Of a stretch of 64,000 bases of DNA, positions 9,042-18,905 are shown piece after piece. Location: contig NZ_BJDQ01000002.1 of NCBI RefSeq assembly GCF_005405225.1, positions 62,001-126,000 on the forward strand, given 5' to 3'. This stretch comes from Enterococcus dongliensis (GTDB taxonomy: Bacteria > Bacillota > Bacilli > Lactobacillales > Enterococcaceae). The notes beneath the pieces were generated by a model. That model saw only the letters and a list, made by a program, of their open reading frames with translations, ran no database searches and was not told the origin of the DNA. Positions within the stretch are counted from its first letter, which is position 1. Each line of letters starts with the position of its first letter. Position numbers and translations under genes: made by a program.

Positions 9042-11675
9042 TTAGGCTAACCAGTTGGCTACTTCAGCTAATGCCTCTGATAACCCTGCTGGATTTTTAC
9101 CGCCGGCTTGAGCCATATCTGGTCGGCCGCCGCCGCCGCCGCCAACTTTAGGAGCGATTGCTTTGATTAAATCGCCAGCTTTCAAGCCTTTTTCATTTGC
9201 TGTTGGACTCATTGCTGCTAAGAGATTGACTTTTTCTCCTTGGACAGTCCCAAGAACCAGCACATCAGATAGCGCTTTTTGTTTCCATTGATCGGCTAAC
9301 TGACGCAATTGATTCATATCTTTAACATTGACTTGTGCTGTAATCACTGTTGTACCGTTGATTTCTTTTACATCTTTGAAAACATCACCAGCTTGTTGGT
9401 TTGCCAACTTAGTTGCTAGTTGTTCAGTTTCTTTTTGTAATTCACGGACTTGTTGCTGCAATTGCTCTGTTTTGCTGACTACTTCTTTAATTTGTGGTGA
9501 TTTTACAATTTGAGCTACTTGCATTAATTGTTCTTCTTCTTCACGGAAAGCTTCATACGCTTCTTTTCCTGTCAAAGCCTCGATTCGACGAACACCAGCA
9601 CCGATACCTGATTCAGAAACAATCTTGAATAAACCAATATCTTCAGTATTAGCAACATGGGTTCCTCCGCATAATTCGATCGACCAGTCACCGATGTTTA
9701 CTACTCGCACTTCACGGCCATATTTTTCTCCAAATAATGCCATCGCACCCATCGTTTTAGCAGAATCAATGTCTGTTTCAATCGTTACCACCGGAATTGC
9801 TTCCCAAATTTTTTGGTTGACGATCTTTTCCATCTCTTTTAATTCCGCTGCTGTGACTTGACCGAAATGGGTAAAGTCAAAACGTAAATGTGCATCTGTT
9901 ACCAATGAGCCTGCTTGATTTGCATGGTCGCCTAAAATTTCTTTTAATGCTTTGTGCAATAAATGCGTTGCGGTATGGTTTTTGATCACTTTATTACGGA
10001 AAGCTTGATGGACTTGTAAAAAGTAGGTTGTCCCTTCAGTTAATGTGGACAATACTTCAACAGTGTGTAATGCTTGGCCATTTGGCGCTTTTTGGACATC
10101 GATCACTTGGGCAACAATTTTACCCGTTTGATCAATGATACTCCCTTTATCAGCAATTTGCCCACCCATTTCAGCATAGAAAGGTGTTTGGGCAAAAATC
10201 AGTTGTGCTTGGTCTTTTGTTACTGTATCCACAATAGCATCATCTTGTAAGATGATTAAAAGTTCACTTTCGACCTCAAGATGGTCATAACCAACAAACT
10301 CGCTATTGACTTTGATATCTCCTAATAAGGCTGTTTGAACCCCCATTGATTTTTCAGTTGTTCGAGCAGCACGTGCACGTTCTTTTTGCGCTTGCATCTC
10401 TACTTCAAATCCGGCGTGATCGACTTTCAGTCCTTCGTCTTCTGCAACTTCTTCAGTCAGTTCCACTGGAAAACCAAATGTATCATATAATTTGAAGATC
10501 GTTTTTCCATCTAAGATCGTTTTTTCTTTCGCTTTCAGTTCAGCTAGTACATCATTTAGCATTGTTAGACCGTCATTGATTGTTTCGTGGAATCGTTCTT
10601 CTTCAGTCCGTACAACTTTTTCGATGAATGCTTCTTGTTGGTTAACTTCTGGATAATAACTTACCATGATCTCACCAACAACTGGGATTAATTTATATAA
10701 GAATGCTTGATCAATCCCTAGTTTCTTCCCATGCATGACCGCACGACGAAGTAAACGACGCAAGACATATCCGCGTCCTTCATTTGAAGGCAATGCACCA
10801 TCACCGATTGCAAAAGCCAATGAACGGATATGATCGGCGATAACTTTGAAAGAAACATCTAATTGTTTATCACTACCATATTTTTTTCCGCTTAACTCTT
10901 CTACTTTGCTGATGATTGGTAAGAACAAATCCGTCTCAAAGTTGGTCGGAGCATCTTGGATGATCGACACCATTCGTTCAAGTCCCATACCCGTATCAAT
11001 ATTTTGATGCGGCAATGGTTCATACGTATTTTGTGGTGTATGGTTGAATTCTGAAAATACTAAGTTCCAAATTTCTAAATAGCGTTCATTTTCTCCACCA
11101 GGATAATTTTCTGGATCATCTTCGGCTAGATCGTTAAATGCTTCACCGCGATCATAGAAGATTTCTGAGTCCGGACCACTAGGGCCAGCGCCTAAATCCC
11201 AAAAATTGTCCTCAATCTCAATCACATGATCCGCAGGAATTCCCACTTCTTCTAACCAAATGCGTTTTGCTTCATTATCTTCTGGATAAACGGTCACATA
11301 TAATTTATCAGGCTCAAAACCAATCCAATCAGGAGAAGTTAAAAATTCCCACGCCCATTCGATTGCTTCTGCTTTAAAATAGTCTCCGATCGAGAAATTC
11401 CCCAACATTTCAAACATCGTATGGTGGCGAGCAGTTTTCCCGACATTTTCAATGTCATTTGTTCGAATAGATTTTTGAGCGTTTGCGATTCGGGGATTTT
11501 CTGGCACGACACTTCCATCGAAGTATTTTTTCATCGTTGCGACCCCTGAATTGATCCAAAGTAAAGTCGGGTCATTGACTGGTACTAATGAGGCACTTGG
11601 TTCGATCATATGCCCTTTTGTTTTAAAAAAATCTAAAAACATTTGACGCACTTCAGCGCTAGTTAATTTTTTCAT
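9042..11675 (-). CDS. alaS: Alanyl-tRNA synthetase
   Basis: Class II synthetase charging tRNA-Ala, with an editing domain. Full length, 877 residues. The N-terminal catalytic core contains [11 protein letters not shown]-type and [14 protein letters not shown] motifs; the editing zinc site shows HTATHLLH (about 565) and CGGTH (about 665); a coiled coil and C-terminal domain end in a glycine run [15 protein letters not shown]. Start preceded by AGAGGAGAA. Controlled by the T-box leader immediately upstream. Confidence 0.97.
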   Translation of the reverse strand: MKKLTSAEVRQMFLDFFKTKGHMIEPSASLVPVNDPTLLWINSGVATMKKYFDGSVVPENPRIANAQKSIRTNDIENVGKTARHHTMFEMLGNFSIGDYFKAEAIEWAWEFLTSPDWIGFEPDKLYVTVYPEDNEAKRIWLEEVGIPADHVIEIEDNFWDLGAGPSGPDSEIFYDRGEAFNDLAEDDPENYPGGENERYLEIWNLVFSEFNHTPQNTYEPLPHQNIDTGMGLERMVSIIQDAPTNFETDLFLPIISKVEELSGKKYGSDKQLDVSFKVIADHIRSLAFAIGDGALPSNEGRGYVLRRLLRRAVMHGKKLGIDQAFLYKLIPVVGEIMVSYYPEVNQQEAFIEKVVRTEEERFHETINDGLTMLNDVLAELKAKEKTILDGKTIFKLYDTFGFPVELTEEVAEDEGLKVDHAGFEVEMQAQKERARAARTTEKSMGVQTALLGDIKVNSEFVGYDHLEVESELLIILQDDAIVDTVTKDQAQLIFAQTPFYAEMGGQIADKGSIIDQTGKIVAQVIDVQKAPNGQALHTVEVLSTLTEGTTYFLQVHQAFRNKVIKNHTATHLLHKALKEILGDHANQAGSLVTDAHLRFDFTHFGQVTAAELKEMEKIVNQKIWEAIPVVTIETDIDSAKTMGAMALFGEKYGREVRVVNIGDWSIELCGGTHVANTEDIGLFKIVSESGIGAGVRRIEALTGKEAYEAFREEEEQLMQVAQIVKSPQIKEVVSKTEQLQQQVRELQKETEQLATKLANQQAGDVFKDVKEINGTTVITAQVNVKDMNQLRQLADQWKQKALSDVLVLGTVQGEKVNLLAAMSPTANEKGLKAGDLIKAIAPKVGGGGGGRPDMAQAGGKNPAGLSEALAEVANWLA

Positions 11676-11699
11676 TTATTCTCCTCTTTTCTCAAAAAA

Positions 11700-11912
11700 A
11701 TAAAAACTATCACTGCAGTCAAGGACGAAAATTCGCGGTACCACCTTGATTGCAATGATAGTTTGATCATTACCTCTTAAGCTCGTTAACGTGGAGCAAC
11801 GTTGATCTTTCAACCAAAAAAATAGCGGGAGCAATTTATCTTTTGCCACGTGCAGCTTTCAGCAATCGTGCACTTTCTGTGGAAGCATAACCAATAAACC
11901 ATATCCTTTTAA
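11700..11912 (-). promoter_or_regulatory. T-box riboswitch leader of alaS
   Basis: The minus strand carries the T-box sequence AAGGTGGTACCGCG (11734-11747). It overlaps a long terminator stem (about 11703-11724 with 11743-11763) followed by a T-rich tail. Uncharged tRNA-Ala should stabilise the antiterminator; the variable base after TGG is T, pairing with the A discriminator of tRNA-Ala. The specifier codon was not assigned. Confidence 0.92.
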
Positions 11913-11913
11913 G

Positions 11914-11942
11914 AGTATAGAAAAAAGTCGCACAAAAGTCAA
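11914..11942 (-). promoter_or_regulatory. Promoter of the alaS T-box transcript
   Basis: TTGACT (11937-11942), 17-base spacer, TATACT (11914-11919) on the minus strand, just upstream of the T-box leader and immediately beside the end of the preceding gene. Confidence 0.8.
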
Positions 11943-11943
11943 A

Positions 11944-12996
11944 CTAGATCTTTATCAAAATTGCTTTACGATACAAATACTCACTTGGAGACAAAATCGC
12001 TTCATGTTGCATCGTTGTATTGTTGCTGTAATAGCTTGACAACGGAAGAAAATCAACAATTGGAATTCCTACATCATATTTTTTATTCGTTAGTTTCAAG
12101 ACACCAGGATCTTCAGTAATCTCGAAACGTTCCATCGATGTGTCAAAAAATAAGCCAAACATATTGGCCTGTTCCATCATTTTTCTTACATTTTTACCTC
12201 GATAAGGATCTGTTACACTCAAATCATTGCCCCAACGAAATAACCGACGACTACCGGCACCATTGACATATTCCCATTGGTCTTCTGTCAATAAATCGAA
12301 ATTCTTCTTACGAATTTTTTTTCGTAAACTACTATAACTATGTTTTTCATGACTAAAAACAGCATAATTATCAGAATGAGGTGTCATTTCAATATACCAG
12401 CGTCCTTCTTTTAATACATTTTTAGGAAATGACCAAGTCAGACTTTCTTCTGAAGTAAGATTAGGTGATAAAACTGCCTTGATTTCTTCTTCATATAGTG
12501 CGAATTGATCGGCTTCTCCTGAAAAACTTCCCGTTACCGAATCATAAACACCTAGATAGTTTGTTCCAGCTGGCAAAGCATGCCGTTGGACAAACATTGG
12601 AGGAATCTGAACTTTGCGTAAGCTTGTAGTCTTATCATTAATCATTTCACCTAACGAGGCAACATCAAAAAAGTTGTATTGTCCACGCAGCTCTTCTGGA
12701 ATCATGATTTCTTGTGCACTAGGTGCTGTTTCTAATAATGACAATCCTTTTGTTCCTAAATTCCATCCTAAGATTGCATCTTTATTTCCGGGGATAAACA
12801 CAAACTCTTCATCATCGATCATTAATTGAAACGTTTGGCACTTGATGCCATACAACTGAAAATCTTGCAATTCAATATCTGAAATCTTCATTAATGGATT
12901 GACGAAATGAAGCAATAACTGGCTTAATAATGTTCGTTTCTCTTTTGGATTTAACCGTTTCCAATAGGACCAGTCTAATTGATCTAATAAGTTCAT
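11944..12996 (-). CDS. Uncharacterised protein with an FGE-sulfatase (SUMF1)-like segment
   Basis: 350 residues, no signal peptide or membrane segment seen. The first half is not recognised. The second half contains LTEDQWEYVNGAG and LFRWGND, wording typical of formylglycine-generating-enzyme (SUMF1/EgtB-type) folds. The catalytic cysteines and the usual RGGSW motif of active FGE enzymes are absent, and the only cysteine visible is near residue 60, so it is probably a binding or structural use of the fold. Start ATG 12996 has AAGGAGG at 11 bases; an in-frame TTG further up overlaps that site. Monocistronic, divergent from the GNAT gene. Confidence 0.6.
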   Translation of the reverse strand: MNLLDQLDWSYWKRLNPKEKRTLLSQLLLHFVNPLMKISDIELQDFQLYGIKCQTFQLMIDDEEFVFIPGNKDAILGWNLGTKGLSLLETAPSAQEIMIPEELRGQYNFFDVASLGEMINDKTTSLRKVQIPPMFVQRHALPAGTNYLGVYDSVTGSFSGEADQFALYEEEIKAVLSPNLTSEESLTWSFPKNVLKEGRWYIEMTPHSDNYAVFSHEKHSYSSLRKKIRKKNFDLLTEDQWEYVNGAGSRRLFRWGNDLSVTDPYRGKNVRKMMEQANMFGLFFDTSMERFEITEDPGVLKLTNKKYDVGIPIVDFLPLSSYYSNNTTMQHEAILSPSEYLYRKAILIKI

Positions 12997-13066
12997 AAAT
13001 CTTTCTGCCTCCTTCAATACTCATATGCTAAAATTATACCATTATCCTATAGAAATGAGGAAAAAG

Positions 13067-13507
13067 ATGGAGGAATATTTTGGTGCTTCACCTAAACTGC
13101 AAGCAGCCGCCTTTTATTTACGATATAAAGTCTTTGTTTTAGAACAACATATCTCACCAGACTTGGAATTTGATTCATTAGATACCCCTGATCGACAATA
13201 TTTGGTTTTTTTTAAGGAGGAACTTCCTATTGCAACCGTGCGTTACCAAAAAATCGATGAACAAACATTGAATCCAGATCGTCTATGTGTCCATCCTAGT
13301 TTTCGTAAACAAGGTGTAGGCAAAAAACTTTTAACACACCTTGAGAAACACGCCAAAAATGAAGGGTGTCAAAAATCAATCCTTTCTGCTGAAATCCATG
13401 CGCAAACCTTTTACGAAAGTCTGGCTTATCGCGTTGTTTCAGCCCCTTTTGAAGAAGACGGAATCACCTGTATCAAAATGCAAAAAGACCTTGAATCTAC
13501 TAAATAG
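13067..13507 (+). CDS. GNAT family N-acetyltransferase
   Basis: 146 residues with the acetyl-CoA loop in RKQGVGKKLLTHLE (about 90-103) and the upstream strand RLCVHPSFR. Most like ElaA/YjcF-type GNAT enzymes of unknown substrate. Start ATG 13067 is chosen because GAGGAAAAAG precedes it; the more upstream ATG lies next to the likely -10 region (TTATAC). The stop codon lies inside the loop of its terminator. Confidence 0.8.
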   Translation: MEEYFGASPKLQAAAFYLRYKVFVLEQHISPDLEFDSLDTPDRQYLVFFKEELPIATVRYQKIDEQTLNPDRLCVHPSFRKQGVGKKLLTHLEKHAKNEGCQKSILSAEIHAQTFYESLAYRVVSAPFEEDGITCIKMQKDLESTK

Positions 13508-13524
13508 CAGATTCAAGGTCTTTT
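13483..13524 (+). terminator. Terminator overlapping the GNAT gene 3' end
   Basis: Perfect 16-bp stem (13483-13498 with 13509-13524) ending in TTTT; the loop holds the stop codon. The last five codons are part of the stem. Confidence 0.85.
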
Positions 13525-13570
13525 ACTCGTAAACAGCTCACATTATTTGCAGTTATTCGAGTACATATCT

Positions 13571-14920
13571 TTATGAATTTGAACGTTTTTTATTCTTCCG
13601 AACACTGCGTTCTTCTTGACGACGTGTTTGACGACGTTTTTGTTTATTAGATTCTGAAATTGCTCGATCAATTTTTTTCTTATAACCTGGTTTGATTTTT
13701 TTCTTAGATTTCTTCACTAGACCAATCAATGTTGGATCTAATTCGTCCTTTGATTTTTCTCGTTTTTTCCGACGATTCCGATCATAGGTATCGCTAATCT
13801 CACCATTTTTGATTTCTTTTGGTTGGAAATGGATACCTAAATTTTCAATCAGACTGATATCATTTTCATCACTTGGACTGTATAACGTAATTGCTGTTCC
13901 AGACAGTCCATTCCGGCCAGTTCTTCCGACACGATGGATAAAGAAATCTAAGTCTTGCGGGACTTCAGCATTAATGACGTGAGAGACACCTTCGATATCG
14001 ATCCCACGTGAAGCCAAATCTGTTGCTACTACGTATTGAAATTCTAAGTTTTGAACTTGTCGCATCACTCGTTTACGTTCACGCGGTGAAATATCGCCGT
14101 GAATCTTAGCGACTTTCAACCCCTGTGATTTTAAATAGGCGCTGATCTCATCGACATGTTGTTTAGTATTAGCAAAAACGATTGCTAAATAGGGATGACC
14201 GATTGTCAGCAACTGATAGATCAACCGATTCTTATCCTGACCCTTTGTTGAAATCAACCAATTTTCGATTGTATCAGAAATAACAGCTTTCGATTTGATT
14301 TCTTCGATCACAGGATTTTCCATGTATTTCAATAAGAAAGGTCGTAATTTCTCAGGAATCGTCGCAGAGAAAACGAGCATTTGCAAATGTTTAGGCAAAC
14401 GTCCTGCAATTTGATCGACTTCCGTCAAAAATCCCATATCCAATGTCATATCAGCTTCATCAACAACAAAATATTGAGCAGTATGAACTTTTAATGCTTG
14501 TTCATTCATCATGTCTAAAATGCGTCCAGGTGTTCCAATAACGACATGCGGTTGATGAGTGGATAATTTATCCAATTGACGATGTTTATCGGTTCCGCCG
14601 ACAAAATTAGTCACGCGAATCTCAACAGGTGAAAATTTAGCGATTTGTAGTGCTGCTTGATAAATCTGGCTAGACAATTCACGGCTTGGGGCAGTAATCA
14701 CGATTTGTGCCTCATCTTTTGTCGCATCGATCTTATTCATCAATGGCAATAAGAAGGTGTGTGTCTTTCCTGATCCCGTTTGTGATTGGCCGACAACGTT
14801 TTTCCCTTTTTTGATTAACGGGATGAGTTTTTCTTGAACTACAGTAGGTTCAGTAAATCCCTTATCCTTGATGGCTTCAAGGATGAATGGCTGAAAATTG
14901 AATGATTCAAAAGTTCGCAT
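13571..14920 (-). CDS. DEAD-box RNA helicase (CshB-like)
   Basis: 449 residues with all core motifs: Q-motif region FNFQPFI, Walker A SQTGSGKT (about 46-53), PSRELSSQ, GTPGRILD, DEAD (154-157), SAT, and HRVGRTGR. The C-terminal 90 residues are rich in lysine and arginine, as in CshB-type cold-adaptive helicases that act on rRNA and mRNA. Starts one base after the stop of the VanZ-RDD gene, so it is very likely co-transcribed with it. Confidence 0.9.
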   Translation of the reverse strand: MRTFESFNFQPFILEAIKDKGFTEPTVVQEKLIPLIKKGKNVVGQSQTGSGKTHTFLLPLMNKIDATKDEAQIVITAPSRELSSQIYQAALQIAKFSPVEIRVTNFVGGTDKHRQLDKLSTHQPHVVIGTPGRILDMMNEQALKVHTAQYFVVDEADMTLDMGFLTEVDQIAGRLPKHLQMLVFSATIPEKLRPFLLKYMENPVIEEIKSKAVISDTIENWLISTKGQDKNRLIYQLLTIGHPYLAIVFANTKQHVDEISAYLKSQGLKVAKIHGDISPRERKRVMRQVQNLEFQYVVATDLASRGIDIEGVSHVINAEVPQDLDFFIHRVGRTGRNGLSGTAITLYSPSDENDISLIENLGIHFQPKEIKNGEISDTYDRNRRKKREKSKDELDPTLIGLVKKSKKKIKPGYKKKIDRAISESNKQKRRQTRRQEERSVRKNKKRSNS

Positions 14921-14921
14921 G

Positions 14922-16070
14922 TTATACCTCTTTCTTTATCGTGCTGATCGTATATGTGTGACTTGCTTTATCATGGAATAGGCGGCTTTTTCTTCTTATG
15001 AGAGCATACAATAAGTTGAATAGAAATAAAAGCAAAATTCCTAAACTAATAAAACCGAATGTGACATACGCAATAAAAATCGTATGATTAGTTGTCGTTA
15101 AATGGGTCATTGTAAACTGAAAAACTTGAACCAGTCCATAAAGGAATAGATAAAAAGCACTGTAGCGTTTCACCAAACTCCAAAAACGAATATGCTGATG
15201 TTCTTTTTCAACTACTTTGATACGGACGATTTTTTTCCCAATAGTTTGACCATTCCATAAGTACATGAAAATCATAAAATAAAGAACTACTTTCAGCGAG
15301 AAACTAACGATTGGATAATCTAATAGGACTTGCATCTTTTCAGGGACAAACGGCGCAAATAACCCTAGTAATGTACTGAAAAAACTAAGCAGCAGCCAGT
15401 CGACAAACATCGCTACAAAGCGACGCAGCAGCGACACATGCTGACCTTTGACTAGTGATTCTGAGTCTAGTTCACTTCTTGTAGGCAAGAAGAACGTAAA
15501 TAGGGGCGCACCTATAAATCCAAGCATCCCGCCCAAGGTATTGTGCAGCAGATCATTTACATCAAACAGTCGATAAGGACGTGGATAGATAAAATACAAC
15601 CCGCTCAACTGAGTCAGTTCAAAAAATAAAGACAAACAAAAACTTGCTAAAATCGTTTTACTAAATGAAAATTTAAAATAGTACCGACAATAGATTCCAA
15701 AAGGAAAAAGTAAAAAAATATTAAAGACTGGTTCAAGAAAAACACTTTGTTTTATTGCTGCTAAATAAGTGCTTGGATTTTCTAGTTGAAATACTGTTTG
15801 ATTTATCAAACTATGCCATGGATGGAACAACCCAAGCTCATATCGCGGTCCGGTCATTTGTGCAACTGTTGAAATACCAGGTAACGGTAAGATGACTAAG
15901 TAATAAGTACACAATAAATAAAAAACGAATGAATATAAAATGACGCTTCTTAATTTGCCTAATTGTCCATATTTTCGGTAATAATAAATTAAAAATGGTG
16001 CAGTAATTGCTAAGGCTAAAAGTGGAAAAGTAAGCACTGCAGCTTTAATTGGAAAAATATAACTGTTCAT
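14922..16070 (-). CDS. VanZ-like membrane protein fused to an RDD domain
   Basis: 382 residues, about eight hydrophobic segments. The N-terminal half (1-200) has the VanZ-like pattern including FNIFLLFPFGIYCRYYF and FFELTQL; the C-terminal half (about 212-340) begins RRFVAMFVDWLLLSFF, the Arg-Asp signature of RDD domains. VanZ homologues are associated with lipoglycopeptide tolerance; RDD proteins are suggested transporters. Function here is unknown. Operon with the downstream DEAD-box helicase, which is an odd pairing. Confidence 0.8.
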   Translation of the reverse strand: MNSYIFPIKAAVLTFPLLALAITAPFLIYYYRKYGQLGKLRSVILYSFVFYLLCTYYLVILPLPGISTVAQMTGPRYELGLFHPWHSLINQTVFQLENPSTYLAAIKQSVFLEPVFNIFLLFPFGIYCRYYFKFSFSKTILASFCLSLFFELTQLSGLYFIYPRPYRLFDVNDLLHNTLGGMLGFIGAPLFTFFLPTRSELDSESLVKGQHVSLLRRFVAMFVDWLLLSFFSTLLGLFAPFVPEKMQVLLDYPIVSFSLKVVLYFMIFMYLWNGQTIGKKIVRIKVVEKEHQHIRFWSLVKRYSAFYLFLYGLVQVFQFTMTHLTTTNHTIFIAYVTFGFISLGILLLFLFNLLYALIRRKSRLFHDKASHTYTISTIKKEV

Positions 16071-16185
16071 AACGCTCCCTCGTTTTGCTTTTTTTACTGA
16101 TCGTATTCTACAAGCCTTTTTTCTAGATTGTGGTAAAATAAATACGACTCTTTCTATTAACTATTGTCTAAGGAGGCAACAATAC

Positions 16186-16500
16186 ATGCTGAATCCCCTT
16201 TTTGCTTTTGGTGTTCCCGCGGCTTTGCTGATCGCGTACCTAGTCTTTTATTTGGCTAAAAAGATGAAAAATAGCGACTATCGACGTTTTGCTTTGACGT
16301 TGATTGCAGTTTTTTTAACGACTTTTAGTTATCAAGTTTATAACTACAGCCGAACAGTCATTGCACTTACTTCACCAGAAAGTTTTCAAAAAAACTTTGG
16401 CTACGCCCAAGGTCGTTTGCTTGTTCCAGTTGTGTTAGGTGCTGTTTTGACTATCATCAACGTTTACTATCTTTTCCGGCAATTCAGAAAAAAAGAATAA
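16186..16500 (+). CDS. Small membrane protein of unknown function
   Basis: 104 residues, three likely transmembrane helices (about 5-24, 35-53, 79-97) with positive loops, consistent with an integral membrane protein. Strong TAAGGAGG ribosome site. I do not recognise a family. It stands alone between divergent VanZ-RDD and a convergent small gene, with a shared terminator. Confidence 0.65.
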   Translation: MLNPLFAFGVPAALLIAYLVFYLAKKMKNSDYRRFALTLIAVFLTTFSYQVYNYSRTVIALTSPESFQKNFGYAQGRLLVPVVLGAVLTIINVYYLFRQFRKKE

Positions 16501-16520
16501 CAGGATTTCCTGTTATTCTT
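16493..16520. terminator. Bidirectional terminator between two small convergent genes
   Basis: Perfect 13-bp stem with a 2-base loop (16493-16505 with 16508-16520). The plus-strand gene ends, and the minus-strand gene stops (16513-16515), within it. Confidence 0.7.
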
Positions 16521-16860
16521 CTAGATCAAAAAATTTGATTTCCACATTGTTTAACAATTTTAATGTATTTAAATCCAAATGAATCCACTCTTTTGATATG
16601 GGTTGATAATAATTATTCTCAAAGGACATTTCAATCTCATTCAAAAGTTGTTCGGGTGTTCCAAAGAAGCGTTGTTGCTCTTCCAGCAAGACGTTGAGCA
16701 ATGCCAGATTTTCTATTAGGAAATGATCTTCCTCATATTTATATATGATCACTTGATAAGTCTTATTTGTTAGTTTACAGCGAATAGCAAATAATCCCTC
16801 CGACAAGTTCGGTATCTTTTCTAAAACTTCCTCAGGACTCAATATTTCGCGATGCAGCAT
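16513..16860 (-). CDS. Hypothetical protein, 115 residues
   Basis: Soluble, acidic, no signal or membrane segment. The ribosome site TTAGGAGGAACTCTG stands just before the ATG, which supports real translation. Contents alternate predicted strands and helices (KTYQVIIYKYEEDHFLIEN). I do not recognise a family. Shares a terminator with the convergent small membrane protein. Confidence 0.6.
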   Translation of the reverse strand: MLHREILSPEEVLEKIPNLSEGLFAIRCKLTNKTYQVIIYKYEEDHFLIENLALLNVLLEEQQRFFGTPEQLLNEIEMSFENNYYQPISKEWIHLDLNTLKLLNNVEIKFFDLEE

Positions 16861-16970
16861 CAGAGTTCCTCCTAACCAAGAACATTATAGGAGAAAAGTA
16901 CGTTCACTGGAAATAATATGTCTTATAACAGAGAATCTTTTACTTTTATCTTATGATTTTTTCCTCATGT

Positions 16971-17615
16971 TTATGATAAATTCCACTCGTCATAAAATTC
17001 TGCCAGAAATTCTTCCATAAACTGCATTCGGCGTTGCGCTTCTGCTTTTGCTGCCTTGGTATTCATAGTAGCCGGCAATTTGAATAATTTTTCATAGAAG
17101 TGATTAATCACTATACCTTTTTGACGATAATCTTGTTTGCTCTTGAATTCTTGTGGGGCTATTTTGGGATCATACAACGGACTTTGCGTATGTCCGCCAT
17201 AATATGCTGTGCGTAAAATACCAATAGCTCCAAGTGCGTCGATTCGATCGGCATCTTGCACAATCTCACCTGCCAACGTCAACTGAGCTTTTCCTGCATC
17301 TAATTCCTTGGAAAACGAGATATTTTCAATAATCTCAAAAATCTCTCTAATATCCTCTTCCGGAAAGTTAAGTTCTTTTAAAAACTTTTTAAGGCGCTCT
17401 TTTTCAACAGCGACATCTGCTACAACTTTATCATCAATGACATCATGTAAGTAGCTGGCCGCCTCAATAATGGATGTATCTGAAATTTTTTCTTGTTTCG
17501 CTAATTGTTTCGCGATTTTTGCTACACGTTCAACGTGATAAAAATCATGTCCACTTCGATCATCGCCAAGTTTTTTCTTCGCATAATTACGAATCGCTTC
17601 TATTTTATTCAACAT
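16971..17615 (-). CDS. HD-domain phosphohydrolase
   Basis: 214 residues with the HD metal-binding pattern: H in GHDFYHVERV (about 23-32), HD in SYLHDVID (about 52-59), and D in QDADRIDALGAIGI (about 118). Related to YpgQ/YedJ-type nucleotide or pyrophosphate hydrolases. The start overlaps the end of the upstream RNA methyltransferase gene by 11 bases, indicating an operon. Confidence 0.85.
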   Translation of the reverse strand: MLNKIEAIRNYAKKKLGDDRSGHDFYHVERVAKIAKQLAKQEKISDTSIIEAASYLHDVIDDKVVADVAVEKERLKKFLKELNFPEEDIREIFEIIENISFSKELDAGKAQLTLAGEIVQDADRIDALGAIGILRTAYYGGHTQSPLYDPKIAPQEFKSKQDYRQKGIVINHFYEKLFKLPATMNTKAAKAEAQRRMQFMEEFLAEFYDEWNLS

Positions 17616-18768
17616 CTACTCGCGGCTTTCTGGGTGGCCGTTCGCCCCAATATTGGAACAGATCCGTTCTCAAGGCACCATTGTATAATTTTCTTTTTTT
17701 AGTCGCTTTTGCCCCATAAAACTCTTCAAAAGCTAAATCACTGGTCAAAATATATTTACTCCATGTTTTTAGCGGACGGAAGACTTCTCCCATTTCACGA
17801 TACAGCTCACGGACTTGTTCTTCTTCACCTAAACGTTCCCCATATGGAGGGTTCGCCACGATGACACCATATTCTTTTTCTGTTTTAAAATCTTTCACTG
17901 CACGTTGTTTGAACTGAATCGAATCACCTAGCCCAATTTCTTCAGCATTGGCTTGAGCAATTTCAATCATCCGTCCATTGATATCTGAACCAGCAATATC
18001 TAATTGGATATCATAATCAGCTGCTTCTTCTGCTGCAGCACGTACCTTGTCAAAAATCGCAGGATCGACCCAATCCCATGCTTCACAAGCAAATGCTCGA
18101 TTAAAGCCAGGTGCAATATTGTGTCCAATCAATGCCGCTTCAATACACAATGTTCCTGAACCGCAGACTGGATCATAAAAAGGACGATCTTTACGCCAAT
18201 TTGTCAACATCACTAAAGCAGCTGCCATATTTTCTTTTAAAGGTGCGCCACCTTTTTCCAGACGATAACCCCGTTTGAACAAACTAGGACCCGTTGTGTC
18301 TAAAGTCAGTACTACATGATCTTTTAATAATGCAACTTCTAATTGGAATAAAGCACCCGTTTCAGGCAATGGCACGCGAGCTGGGCGATGGTACACTTCC
18401 CGTAAACGCTCGACAATTGCTTTTTTTGTAATAGACTGGCAATCGGGAACACTATACAATTTGGATTTGATCGAACGACCGGCTACAGGAAATTCTGCGT
18501 CCATCGGCAAATAGTCTTCCCAAGGTATCGCTTTAACCTTTTCAAACAATTCATCAAAAGTAAATGCATCAAATTCATCCACGATTATTTTTACTCGGTC
18601 AGCTGTGCGTAACCATAAGTTCGCCGTAGCGATCGTTTCTAAATCCCCTTTAAAACGAGCGCGTCCATTTTCAACTTGACAATCAATTCCTAATTCTCTC
18701 AATTCCTTCCCTACCAACGCTTCGATCCCCGCTGCGGCAGTAGCGATTAAGTTATATTGTTTTTCCAT
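17605..18768 (-). CDS. THUMP-domain class I SAM-dependent RNA methyltransferase
   Basis: 387 residues, N-terminal THUMP (about 1-155) then a UPF0020 methyltransferase core with the catalytic NPPYGERLG motif (about 305-313) and the SAM-binding DPVCGSGTLCIEAA. Similar to Bacillus YpsC and the N-terminal half of E. coli RlmL, which makes m2G in 23S rRNA; the exact target is inferred. Lies just downstream of the RNase P RNA and gpsB, as in Bacillus (ypsA-gpsB-rnpB-ypsC). Confidence 0.9.
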   Translation of the reverse strand: MEKQYNLIATAAAGIEALVGKELRELGIDCQVENGRARFKGDLETIATANLWLRTADRVKIIVDEFDAFTFDELFEKVKAIPWEDYLPMDAEFPVAGRSIKSKLYSVPDCQSITKKAIVERLREVYHRPARVPLPETGALFQLEVALLKDHVVLTLDTTGPSLFKRGYRLEKGGAPLKENMAAALVMLTNWRKDRPFYDPVCGSGTLCIEAALIGHNIAPGFNRAFACEAWDWVDPAIFDKVRAAAEEAADYDIQLDIAGSDINGRMIEIAQANAEEIGLGDSIQFKQRAVKDFKTEKEYGVIVANPPYGERLGEEEQVRELYREMGEVFRPLKTWSKYILTSDLAFEEFYGAKATKKRKLYNGALRTDLFQYWGERPPRKPRVDVE

Positions 18769-18872
18769 AATATCTCCTTGTTTTGCTTAGATACTTATTA
18801 AAAATAAGTTTGAGGTCTTTGAGTATATTCACTTCGTTTCATTCTTTCAACCAAGAAACGTGTCACTTCAAT

Positions 18873-18901
18873 AAAAAAACCTTCACAACAAAGTTGGAAG
18901 G
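18873..18901 (-). terminator. Terminator of the RNase P RNA gene
   Basis: CCTTC/GAAGG stem followed on the minus strand by seven T residues, placed immediately after the end of rnpB. Confidence 0.75.
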
Positions 18902-18905
18902 CACA

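Noticed and set aside
9120-9145. Run of CCG repeats inside alaS, possible slippage site
   Set aside because: It encodes the conserved glycine run before RPDMAQAGG near the AlaRS C-terminus, and the frame is intact.
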